This document shows positions 50,685-62,424 of a stretch of DNA of 64,000 bases, one piece after another. The stretch lies in NCBI GenBank assembly GCA_948470475.1, contig OX419339.1, positions 1,236,001 through 1,300,000 of the forward strand. Reading direction: 5' to 3'. The stretch is from Galaxea fascicularis. Lineage: Eukaryota > Cnidaria > Anthozoa > Scleractinia > Euphylliidae. The notes under the pieces were generated by a model that was given only the letters and a program-made list of their open reading frames with translations, was not told where the DNA came from and did not search any database. Within the stretch, counting starts at the first letter, position 1. Every line of letters begins with the position of its first letter. The position numbers and the translations under genes are program-made.

Positions 50685-53600
50685 TCACACAAATAAGGAC
50701 TTGTCATGCAAGCTGGACCGAGGCTTCTGTAGACATTTCATTTCCCTCTTACTTAAAACATGACTGGTCATCCAGATACTCGTTCAAAATGTCCAGTGTC
50801 TTATTTCCACATTTCATTTTGTCATATACTGCTATTTGAGTTTCGCTCAGGGATATAATATATGTTAAAAATAACATTTCCGGACACAACTGTACAAATA
50901 TTTGTTAGACCAAAGGAAGCAGAGATTAACTTCACCTTTACCTTCCCTGGTTTGCCTTTTTCAGCCTCTTTTGGTTTCCAGCAGGAAATTATCGAGTCTT
51001 CACCCGATGTCAGAAGAATCTCAGACTATGATTGACGAAAGATAAAACAGTTAACAAGAACATGACACAGACCAGCACCCCAGAAATAACCATTCCAGTA
51101 TAAATTCTTGATCTGGTACTGGAAGATATGGTGCTACCAGTGCAAGTCCACTAAATGACTCAATGAATTAACGAAGGAACGAAGGAATGGAAAGGAATGC
51201 AATGGATGGATGAATGAATAAAAAGAGACGATAACACAGATAACATTCATTAACACTCACTTTGTGATCCCACTCCAGACAGCGCACCACAGCCGTGTGA
51301 CCACCCATCAGAGGGCAAACTGTCTCCAACTCAGAATCTTTTACATGAAACACCTGAAGTCGACCACTGACAGAAAAAAATACATTTGTAATCCCCTTTT
51401 GCTATGAGCAAATGCAAGCAAAGGGTGTTTATCTGTTTTTACCATACGATACTAAGAACGATTTCGATTTTAAAACGAACACCAACAGTGCAAAACTAAC
51501 GCGTTAATGTTAATGAATAGTTATAAACTGCAATTGACCACTTTATAACTGAGTAAGGGCCTGAGAACGAATCTAAATTTTATTGAAAATCAATCAGAGG
51601 GCACCTCACAATTAGTATTTTCAACAAGTTTGAGCACGTTTGGTTGAAAAGCCACCAGAAAATTATTTTCCAATTGATAAATTTAAAAAAACCTCGTTTC
51701 CAGGCCCCTACTCATTTCTAAAGTTGTCATAACAACAAAAATGTACAATGTAAAACCTCATGGACTTTAAACTAAAAATTTGAATTGTAATGCTTTAAAC
51801 ACTGCACCAAAATGTTTCAACAAATTCCCATCTCCAATCGGTAGATCATATTTTAGTTAGTTACATACAAAGTTAGTAAGATTTTTAAGCCAGTTTTTAC
51901 TCTTAGTTACTGCACATGGGTTGTGAGGTGCAAAATAACAAGAACCAATAATGATTATTTTTATTTTTATTTATGTTAAGAATGATGGGTTCTTAGGCAA
52001 AATGTTCATGGTGCTATTGACTCATGACTCATGACCCAGAGTAAGACTAAAAGTCAATTTGAGAGCAAATAATTTATATATGGTGCTAACTGTAAAATGA
52101 ACAGCTTCATTGAGACAAATTCAATTAAAATGGCAGTGTCCATTGAAGAATTCTGAAGATTACATTTGTGAGCTAATTAACCACTACTTTTCAGCCATTG
52201 AGTTTAAGATAAATATATAACAGGAATAGATTTCTGAAAATAATTACAACACCTGTGTGTGCCACCAACAAAGTAGAGCTGGTCATTCATTGGATGATAC
52301 ATGCAATCAATGAAGTAATTTAGCTGCTCTCCACTCTAGAAATAATAAACACACTGGGTTAGGAGTGTGTGAACTTTAATTCTGTTCAAGGTCAAGTGTA
52401 TGATAAACAAAAGTGATGGGGCATGTAACAGCATAAGATTCTATTAATCACACCATCACAAACATGACTGGGTCACAGGAGGGGAAAGGTTTGGGTTTCA
52501 AGAGTTGCCATCCATTAATTTGTAGGGGGTGGGAGTGGGCAACACCATCAAGGCAGGCTCTAGTAAACCCAGCACACATAGGGCCAACAAGTCATAATAC
52601 ATTTAGGACTGTAAGGTCTTACATCAGGGGTGGGAAGGGTTCATTCATGATCAATACTCACCCCATTTTCCTCTCTTGGGTTTTTGAATTCTGTAGTCAT
52701 TGTTGCCTGAAAACAAAAAGTAAAGACATCAAGCTACATAACATGCTAAAATTGCTCATGGAATATTCATTACAAGTGCTACATTGTTGCAGAGTTTCTA
52801 GTCCATGTATTATTGGAGCATAAAAATTTGTAAATGTACATAGTAATGTACTTGCACATTCATAAATGAAGCCTATCTTCTTACTACAAAGGATTTCTAT
52901 CAAATCTCTTACAACTTCCACTGAAACTGCCTATCAAATCAAAAGTGGCTATGAGCCACAGAACTCAGAAAAGGAATGATATTATTACAAACCACCCACC
53001 CATATATGGTTTCGATTCCTTCATTACTTGAAGCTCCAAAAGATAAGAACGACATTCTTTTATATTTAATGCATGATTATGTCTGCCGGGAGAATTTAGA
53101 TAATTTACTTGTTAAGTTTTGAATGACTAGTAGATAATTTACTATTAAAACATTGGATTATTTGCTCTTGATTTCTATGCATGATAGCTGATTTGGGCTC
53201 CACCCTCATCAGCTCTCACGCCATAGAAATCTTGAGCTCATAATCTAAAAATTATTGTTAAATAGAAAAAAAGTCACCAATAATAAATGTTATATTTTCA
53301 AGTTTAGTTTGTCCCATCTGGCTGATAAAAAAAATCATGTTCCCTCATGTAAAGTTCTGCTGTAGTTAATTTTCTTCCCATTATCCTTTGTTTCTGTGGA
53401 TGGTCATGTGTGACAAAAGAAGGATTTAAGTGTGTGTTTAAGTAGTTGGGGGGGTGGGGGGTTGGGGGGAAGGGGGATCTGAGTATCCCATATCCTGTTA
53501 ATACCTGTGGTTTGTATCCCTATAATGGAAGGCACTACTGATGATGTCATTGTGGGTAATATGTTTGGGTACTACATAATAACAAACTCTTTGGAAGGGC

Positions 53601-56600
53601 TGATATTGGCAGGTATTGTAATGTCTCATGCAAAATACAAATAATTGCATTCATTTGGCAAGTACATTTTTTCACTTTTTTGCCTTCAAAATTGATCAAT
53701 GAACCTATTTTAGACCATTTTATTCTTTGAAAAAGTGACAACTTTGATGTTTGATATCCCAGAATTTATTTTTTAATATCCTGTACCCTGTTAATTTTTT
53801 CAACAAATATCCAATATCCCTATAAATTATTTTTCACCTAAATATCCCATATCCCAATAACCCCTAATAGGGCCTCATGTGTGTGTTTTGAGAAAGTGGT
53901 TCCTATAATTATCAAAACAAAGTTTGTATTGGTTACATAATAAGAAAATGTATTTATACATATCGAGGGCAAATGGGAGTTCAAGGTTTTGCTTAGTTTA
54001 TTATTATATGTTGTTAAAATAATAAGAACCAGTTTTGGAAAAGGTTGCCAAAACAAATTGAAGGGACACTGTCATGCGGGTTTTGCTGTTTTCAGCCCAA
54101 AACTACAAAGAAATGCTACTTAATGACTTGAAAAATTTAAGCCAAATTTTTCCAAATGCAATCAAATTCCATCCATGCAATCTGTAACAGAAAAAGACAG
54201 TATTTAGTCTCAGTGCAGTTCTCAGTTCTGGGTAAATGAATTACTTCATTAGTTTTTCCTGATTTGAAGACATTTTTTAGCATCTTACAGTGGACCCAAA
54301 TGTCATAACAGTGCTCCTTTAATATTTGGACAATTTAACCTTAATGGCATTGAGGGAAATTAAGCACAACAGTTTTACCTCAGGAATGCACCAGAGTTGA
54401 AGTGTTTCTATGTGTGTCAAACAGTAAATGTTTGAGGAAGTTTGTCCATAATAACCAATCTGACTCTGCAGGTTGGAAGTAAAAGCATACATTTTTAGCT
54501 CAGTTTCTCAAGCAGTTGATGTTAAAGAGGCACTCTAATGGAAGACATGCGTTTCTTAGTCATAACTTATCCAAAGCTTGAAAAGATAATGATAAAACTA
54601 AAATTGTAATTTCCAGAGAGTTCAGGGGTACAGTTGGAAGGCATTTTGATTAGTCTAAAGACTGAAATACATACATGTATTCTCAAGAAAAATAAGACCA
54701 CGATTTCAGAGATAAAATATTAACTTACCACAGAGGAGCCCGTGTTGAGTACAGACTCTAGACAGTCATCCTCGCTTCCTTTGGATACATCAAACAAACA
54801 AATTAAACCATCCTGCAATATTGATTTAAAACATGTCTAAGTTAGAGCAGTGGTAAAACACGCAATTAAGGATAAGGATTTAAGGGATAATTTACGCAAC
54901 ACAACTCAGCTTACAGAAGATACAGACTAGACAGAAGATGAACATATATATAGTTACATACATTAAAGATAAAGAATAAAGGTAAATAATATGTAAATAG
55001 GGAATGAGTGGGGATCATCCAAATAGCAGAGGCTAATCTGGTGGATAATTCCACTACTAAGAATATGTTGCACACAACATAAAATGTAATAAGGACTTCT
55101 TTAAGAAAAAAATATTTCTTCATGAGCTCAGTTATACATGTATTAGATAAGCAAAAGTATACAGTAACAACCAAGCATAATAGATCTTGGGCTTTGCAAA
55201 ATAGTGAAAAAATTGATTTCATGATACTTGCTGGGAATTCCAAAAGCAAGAACCAGCCTTAACTATCAATCCTTAATTTGAATCTTAGTCAAGCTGAAAA
55301 GTCGTGAACTCCTGAGAGTAATCAAAAAACAGCACAAGATAACCACCTATAAATTAAAGGAACTTAGCTTGGCACATCTGAAAGCACACATTCAGTAACT
55401 TTGCACCGTCTACTTAAGAGAAGATTAAGGAAATAAATGAATACATACAGTGGAACCAGAAACCATTTCATGAGTCTTTGTGGGACTGAACTTGACCTGC
55501 ATAAGACAGATAAACAAAAATACTGCAAATGGCTTAAACTTTGGAGCCATATTACAACTTGCTAAAGCACTTGTCCAGGTGAGTTTTACTGTGTGGTTCA
55601 CACACCACCCCACAGAAGGGTTGTTTGGTTGGTACCTTCCCACCCATCCATTAAAATTAGAATTTACAGCGTAGCACCATAATAATTTCTCTTAAAACAT
55701 TTGCTTTTGCCAACCCTGTCCCACTTGGAATTTTCACTGACGGGAGCTATAAATACATGTACTGCTTTTTCTGAAACTGCACATTGTTCCTGGAAAGCCC
55801 CAATGGGAAGGTGACAACAAAGTAGGTATATTTGTGAGTGTGGTCCTGTGAAGGACCATTAATTTGTGGTGACAAAAACATTAGGGAAAGTCATCATAGT
55901 CAAGTGAGCTGTAGTGGGTATACATCTGTGTACATTCTCTGGCTTTTAACCTGACTGGTTAACAAAGTCATGATGTTGTTGGTTGCCTGTATATTGAATT
56001 GAAATCCGGAGGTGCTGGAATTAACTCACTCTGGCTATTAGCTAGATTTGCAGATTGAAGTTCTGTAATAAGTCAAAGTGGCAATGAGGCACTGAATGCC
56101 GAAAATGAATGATAAACCACTTGCTGGTATGTGGTTTGATTTCTTTGTTACTGAAAGCTCCAAAAGAGAAGCACGACATTTGTTTTTATATTTTATGTAT
56201 GATTAATTATTATACAAGTCTTTGTAGGCTCAAATTTAAGTGTAACAGGCCTATTCACTGAACAAATTGATTCTGTTCCACTTATCCTAGAGAAAATTAA
56301 TGATCTAAAGCAAATTCCTCAATCAATCAATCAATCGGATATTTATTTACACTATAAAGGGCATTTAAATACAATTTATATTTATTCCTCTCTTCTGAAT
56401 ATCTTCCATTAGCTGTTTGAAGTACCTTGATGAAATTTGTTTTTCACAATGTGGCCCTTTTCATGAACATGATTTTGGTTGTACAGTTAGCCGGTGAGCA
56501 ATATAAGCGCCATTGTAAAGCTGGAATATTTTCTTTATGCCGAGTGTTACCTCTGGTCAGGAGATTCACAAAATGTCTTAAAGGAATGAAACTATCAAAT

Positions 56601-59600
56601 GAAGGAGTGGAATCATCTGACTCACACCTACATTTCACAAATGGCAGATAGCTATTTTCCAAGTTAAAAATGGAGGTGACTATGAATTTAATTTCTGAGT
56701 TATGATCAGTTACAGTGAAACATGATACCCTATACAAACTGATGCAGTTATCAATCATTAATTTTGTTAAAATGGCAGTGCTTGGCTATACTGCACAATG
56801 TACAAGCACATTTATTTGTATTGCATAATGGTACCTCAGTTACTTCACCATTATGGGAATCCGTAAAAACTTCCATATAACTCTTCTGCAGCATCTGTGT
56901 GTTAAGTTGCCTTGTATCCCTATAAAAAATTAATAATCCAAATGAAATTCAGGATAAAGCAAACGCTGATAATACAACCAAACCTTCCCTGGTAGACACC
57001 TCCTTTAAGCATACAACACTCATAATTGATACTGTAACATAGTGCACTTAAACTTAACAACCTTCTTTAATGAGACAACCTTTTGAAGCATTTCAAGGTA
57101 AAAATGTCTTACGCACAGAAACTACCTGAAGGATCATGTATGTTGTACTCCATTGCTACCATAACTGCTGACCTTTGTCAATTTCCTTGTCAGATGTTTT
57201 GACATGGTATACACTTGGGCTGTAGTTTCTCAAAGTACTTCTTACCATCATTATATGCTACACAATAATGCATACAAGAATTTTTACAACCATGAGAGAA
57301 GTGCCCAGAGATTGGTGAGTGCTTCTTGCACTTCAAGTGTTTGTAAAAATTGCAAGTTGCTTGTAATACTCAGCACTGTATAATATGAGGAACAAGTTTT
57401 TTATAACTCTTGCATAAAATGTCCCAGAGATTTGAGTGAGGATCATTTGATACTGGTTGTCTGTTGATAAAATTGAAACCCTAATCCAAAAAATTTACTT
57501 TGTATTCAAAATAATTTAAAATAACTATGGATTGAATCACATCTTTCTTAATAATTATTACTGTTTAAATGTTTTTGCATTATTTTTGTCATAACATGTC
57601 TCAAGATTTGTGCAAGTACATGTACAGCTTGTGATGTAGGCCTCATGCATTATAACTCCACAACGCATATGCATGACATACTGTAGGGCGCATGCATTAT
57701 TGGACATAGAATGCACTTGATTAAACAATCAAGGTGCACACCATTTTATAATATAATTATTAATAATAGTTTTTTACTTACTACTGTCTTACAATAAATG
57801 ACAGTGTTAAAGGCAGTCCTTATGATATTTTAAATCTCTCAACCTCCTGTAAGCACTTCGACATGGTAATAATAAATTGTCCTCTAAATTTTGGTGCTGA
57901 TCAGGGTGTCTGCTTACAGCAACCCACACATAGCACTGGAAACAGGCAATGTTATGTTGAATACAACTTAGCAAGAAGCCATATCTGTGCTGAACTTTAA
58001 TTCTGTAGCCCAAGGATGCTCAGGGCTGAAATTAAGGAATTTGTTTAAAGACAATGGGTAAAATTTAAAACCTCTGTCTTACCAAAGATAGAGACACACA
58101 TCTTCACCAAATGGTTCTGTGGCAGCTGCAACAATCTCATCAGAGCAGTTCAAACCACAAGCAGTAAAAGGACAGTTATTTGTGCCTGAAGAAATAAAGA
58201 ACAATGTATACTCGATAATTAATTGAACTGATTAAGGGCAGTGGAACCTTTAAAAGGACCTCTCTTGGCGAAAATTAAGGTGGAATAGAGGTGAGAATAA
58301 GAAGTAGATTGTATAACATGACTGGAAAGTAAATACAGTGTAGATGCTAAAGAGTATTAAGAGACTACTAAAATAGTCTGCTTTATTTTGTTTCCATTAC
58401 AGACTAAAAGTTTCAATATAAATTCATTCATTTTCTAAAACATGTATTACACAAAAAGTCAATAAAAGGCAACTGTTGAACATGTTCTCACAGCAAATCC
58501 AGGCTAACCAGTCACAGATCTTTAATAATTCAATGTGTTGGTTAGGAAATGGTACCCCTGTAATCTGTGCCATAGCCACATATCCAGTGGAACTTTAGGA
58601 ACAAGCTGTTAACACTTACTCAGAATTCTGTGTATTGGTGCTTTAAAACCTTTTCTTGAGTCCCAGTAACTAAAACAATGAAATGACGATAATTGCTGAC
58701 TTGAATGGTTGAAATTTCATGAACGTTTTAAAATGGCAGAACCATAAGCACTTAACTTTCACAAGCAAACAAGAAACACTGCTTAGATAATTGCCTGCAG
58801 AGTAGGTTGAAGTTCTTTTTATTGTTAAATTGACCAGTAATAAAAAAGAGCCTTACTTACAAACCTAAGAGCTGTATCAGAGGACGATGTCCAGAAACAA
58901 TGTGCATTGCTGTGGCAAAACTCCAAACCTGTAATCCTTCCACCATGAGCTACACATGTGAATTAAGGCATGAGAAAGACAACATGACGGTCATGTATCA
59001 GTACAAGTTAAAACTTTCAATCTTCTAGAGGTACATATTGTCCTATAAGGTTTCTGATGAATGAACAGTTTAATGATCATGACCCAAAACAGTTGTGGTC
59101 AACACCAATTACAGCCTAGTAAGTCTGACACTGTCAATAAAAGTAAAGTGCTCATCTGGAGATAAGTCTTTCTCATGCCTTGATTCATATCATGAGTTAA
59201 TTGAAATGCATTCTAACTTTTTGCTTCTAATGACCTTCTGTCATTTGCAGTTGTAATATCATATTTCCTTACTTTGTGATGCAAAACAACTCTCATTGGA
59301 GAAAAAAGTCAAGTGGATTCACAGTTTACTGTTGACATCTGCTTTAGATGACTTTTTCAATAAACTGCATTGAACGTTAAACCATGCTATTGGCTGTTAG
59401 CTAGCCAAGTAGACATATTTGGGAGCACAAGCAATGATTAATCCTGTATGTTGTACCACCATCTTAGACGTTTGATAATTGACAGAGAGTTGGGGTGAGC
59501 CATAAAATGATTCCAAGGGAGAGGACGGCAGGTTAAAAATAGAGGAGGGGGAGGGGGAGGGGAGGAGAAAGATACCCACATCTCTCCCACCCAGCAGTCC

Positions 59601-62304
59601 CATTTCTCCACTTGATGTGCTTCCAAAGATCATTAATACACCAAAAAATGCCACCTTGCAGGCTAATTGGCTGTTTGCAAGGAATGGACAAAATAATTAG
59701 ATTTATAAATGTAGGGGTTACAGTCAGTCCAAAATAACAGGCATTTGCATGACTTGAACACCTCATGTGACTTCTATACACTAAACTTGTGATTAAGTGA
59801 CTGAATACAATGCACAGTGAAAACATTGCATTTTGATTGGTACAGATGCACAAATGATATGTCTTGATTCAAAACAAGTAGACAAAAACAACATAAAACA
59901 AATCAAGGGTAGGGCACAACACTTTTTCTCAAAAATTGCTGATTTCTTGCATACAGGCTTTCTTTTGTGTGGTAAACATTTCCCCATATTTTTTGTCATT
60001 GTTTTGCACTTAACTTTCAAGAAAACATGTGCTGAAAACTATTCAGCTTGGAACACATAGGTGACATGTGATAGCTGACTTGGCATGTCCCATAATGCAC
60101 GGTCCCACGTGTGCGATAGCACAAACCGCAACCCCCCTTTCTTGTTAAGAGAGGCTGTTTGGGAGAGGATAGAGAGCCCTGCACCCAACCCTTCAAATGG
60201 ATTCCATTTGTTGATGACCTGAATGCTGATAGGTGGCATAAATAAATTATCATGTGTAAAATGAGACATCTCTCATTTACTAACCATTACAATCCACCTT
60301 GTTCACACTTACCTTCTCAGTGCATGGGAAATTTGTGTGCCAATTTGGACAGGCAGATAGCTGCTTTGTGCAATGATGTTGCTTTGTGGTTCTTTACTTT
60401 CCATTTCAAAGTCTGTTGCCTTAATTAACAGAATGAAACTGTAGGGTTGAAATGAATGTACCTTTGAAATCTCCACAATATAGGAGTGAATCCATCTTTA
60501 ATAGCTTTACAGAGCCTTGGAGACCTAACCAAAAGTGAAAAAAGAATACTCAACTTATGATTTTAAAAATTTAAAATGGAACTCCACATACACGTTACAC
60601 ATCATTATAATTCTTATTTGTTAAGTAGTCAAATTCTGAACACTGCTATGGCTGCAGATACAATTATTAGATGATAAAGGAAAATAGTTGGTACAGCTGT
60701 AACTCAGTGTGAACCCTGATAAATCCAGGTATATCACTAGTGGAGGAGCATACTGTAATAGACATCCCACACACACTATCATTTTTTTTATTAATAAATT
60801 ATATAACCACTTCAAGAATGTGGAAATTAGGGACACAAAAAGTTACAATACATGTACATGTCACAGGAAATCAACAATTTCTATTAGGAATACAACTGGA
60901 TAACAGGCTCTGAATGGCATTGGAAAACCACCTCATAATTAAGTTAAACAGTATTATGTAGGGCAAAGAGTTGAATGCAAACCTATAGTACATTTCTGCT
61001 GTCATGATTTTAACTGCTGTGCATGTAAAAGTAACAGTGTAAGAGCCAATGAACATGTAGACAATTTCAGTCTTAAGGATAAGTCTTCAACTAAAATCAG
61101 TAATAATTTATGATCAATTGCCTGTTTGAATACATGTACAAAAATTATCAACTGTAGCAAAAATGTGACAGATTCCTTTCCTGAAAATACATGGGAAAGA
61201 ATGGTACACATAATGAACAACACATTATGAGGATGACTGCTATCATTGAAAGCATGCATGCTACATTTACAAGTAAACTCCAAGGGAGCATCAAAACTCT
61301 TTCATGTGGCAGAGCTCATTGAACTCATGGAATTTGCATGCTGAGGATCAAATGAAGGGGTGTGAGGCTCCAAGCAACTTTTGATGTAATGTCCAATTCT
61401 CCTTATGATTCACAAGTGAATACAAGATAATTTGGAGGGAAAATATGGCAATTCATCAGAAGTCACTTAGGGCTATTTTCTAGGCACCCCTGCAGATATT
61501 CCTTCACCAACCTCCTGCTGCAAACACATCTTGGTTTGAGCTGTAATAAAAAGACCAAGTATTAATCCACCATGGCAGTAAAACTCACATAATAAACAGT
61601 AGTAAAGGATCAGTAAACATGATTCCTGGTGTGATTAACTGATGACAATTGATCATTAGAAATCAAATTGATTAATCCATAACAATCAATGACAATTACA
61701 TGTAATTAATATTACTGTTATTGATTGCTATTGGCCAATCAATGACTAATTGATAATCAAATGCTTGAGTCCTCAAATTGCTATTGGTTGCCATCGACCA
61801 CCCTCGATTAATACTACTGTCATTTGCTGTCAAGCTGATCAATGTCAATCGATGTCAAAATCTTTTATAACAATTGACTGGAGAAAGATTTCCACACAGC
61901 CCCATACATTAATTATACACACACACTGTCATACTAACCCTGTTCCAAAAACGAATATAGTTTGCGTAACAAAATGCATATATAATTAATGTATGGGGCA
62001 GTGTGGAAATCTTGCCCTTGATTGATCTTTGATTTCCGATATTAATCGTACAATTGTTATCGATTGTCATCAATCGCCATCAATTGTTATCGATTTTATC
62101 GATATCATCGATTAATTACGCCGGAATATAAATTATTAAGTTATATGCCTCAAGAAAGTTTAGTAGTGCACGTAAAGGTGTTGTTATACTTTACCTTACT
62201 GAAAGATGAGTATACCACAAATAATCGTCTTTGGCTTCTTGAGTTAACTTCAGGCGATGACGAAGGTCAAAACCACTAGGAAAAGGTGAAGTTGAAAAAT
62301 TCAT
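50685..62304 (-). CDS. WDR89: WDR89-type WD40-repeat protein (367 aa, 15 exons)
   Basis: A WD40 beta-propeller, expected to act as a binding scaffold; the precise role of WDR89 is poorly known. Exons on the minus strand: 62304-62195, 61540-61512, 60524-60462, 58949-58865, 58669-58620, 58185-58083, 56919-56835, 55496-55449, 54812-54729, 54465-54379, 52706-52662, 52335-52253, 51366-51261, 51025-50942, 50726-50685. The total is 1104 nt with every join in frame. It starts MNFSTSPFPSGFDLRHRLKL. WD-type strands include GSVKLLKMDSLLYCGDFK, ALSYWDSRKG, DVCLYLWDTR, DGLICLFDVS and ILLTSGEDSIISCWKPKE. The segments FTACGLNCSDEIVAAATEPF and MGGHTAVVRCLEW match the human WDR89 pattern. Length is close to the human 387 aa. 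Donors of exons 2 (GTTGGT) and 4 (GTTTGT) are non-consensus but forced by frame. The last exon (KPRSSLHDKSLFV, stop) is the least certain. Confidence 0.86.
53448..53476 (+). other. G-quadruplex-type G tract in a WDR89 intron
   Basis: Four runs of 7, 6, 6 and 5 G separated by T, TT and AA. It is on the strand opposite to the WDR89 transcript, so the RNA would carry C runs. Confidence 0.7.
53480..53880 (+). repeat. Degenerate ATATCCC-rich stretch in a WDR89 intron
   Basis: ATATCCC or ATATCCT occurs about ten times, clustered at 53485-53525 and 53750-53865 (for example AATATCCCATATCCCAATAA), with irregular spacing. Confidence 0.5.
61620..62115. repeat. ATTGAT/ATCGAT-rich low-complexity domain in WDR89 intron 1
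   Basis: Dozens of overlapping ATTGAT, CAATCA, ATCGAT and CAATTG words on both strands, for example CGATTGTCATCAATCGCCAT near 62062. It is split by the 137-bp MITE at 61881-62017. Confidence 0.6.
61881..62017. mobile_element. 137-bp MITE, copy B
   Basis: Same family and exactly the same length as 7694-7830. Inverted ends GAGAAAGATTTCC and GGAAATCTTGCCC, inner arms CCCCATACATTAATTATA and its reverse complement. Flanks TTGACTG (61874-61880) and TTGATTG (62018-62024) form a 7-bp duplication with one mismatch. Confidence 0.82.
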
Positions 62305-62331
62305 ATTGTTCATTTATACAATAATAGTAAA

Positions 62332-62352
62332 TTACAACATGGTGGCCGCCAT
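62332..62352 (-). promoter_or_regulatory. Possible uORF / YY1-like site upstream of WDR89
   Basis: The minus strand reads AAACATGGCGGCCACCATGT, 28 bp upstream of the WDR89 start. ATGGCGGC is the YY1 core. If transcribed, the ATG opens a six-codon frame (MAATML) ending at 62332. Confidence 0.4.
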
Positions 62353-62372
62353 GTTTTCTCTTTTTGTCACAA

Positions 62373-62424
62373 AACCGTGAGAGACTAGGCTGAAGTAGGT
62401 CTCAGTCTCGCACGGTCATTTCTT
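62373..62424. repeat. Short hairpin upstream of WDR89
   Basis: CCGTGAGAGACT and AGTCTCGCACGG form imperfect arms around a short loop. Confidence 0.45.

Noticed and set aside
52697..52921. Extra WDR89 exon (EVVRDLIEILCSKK)
   Set aside because: Exons 10, 11 and 12 already join in frame and cover the homologous segment; adding this breaks the alignment.
58861..58864. Consensus GTAAGT donor for WDR89 exon 4
   Set aside because: Using it puts exon 5 in a frame with an early stop; GTTTGT four bases earlier gives a WD strand of the right length.
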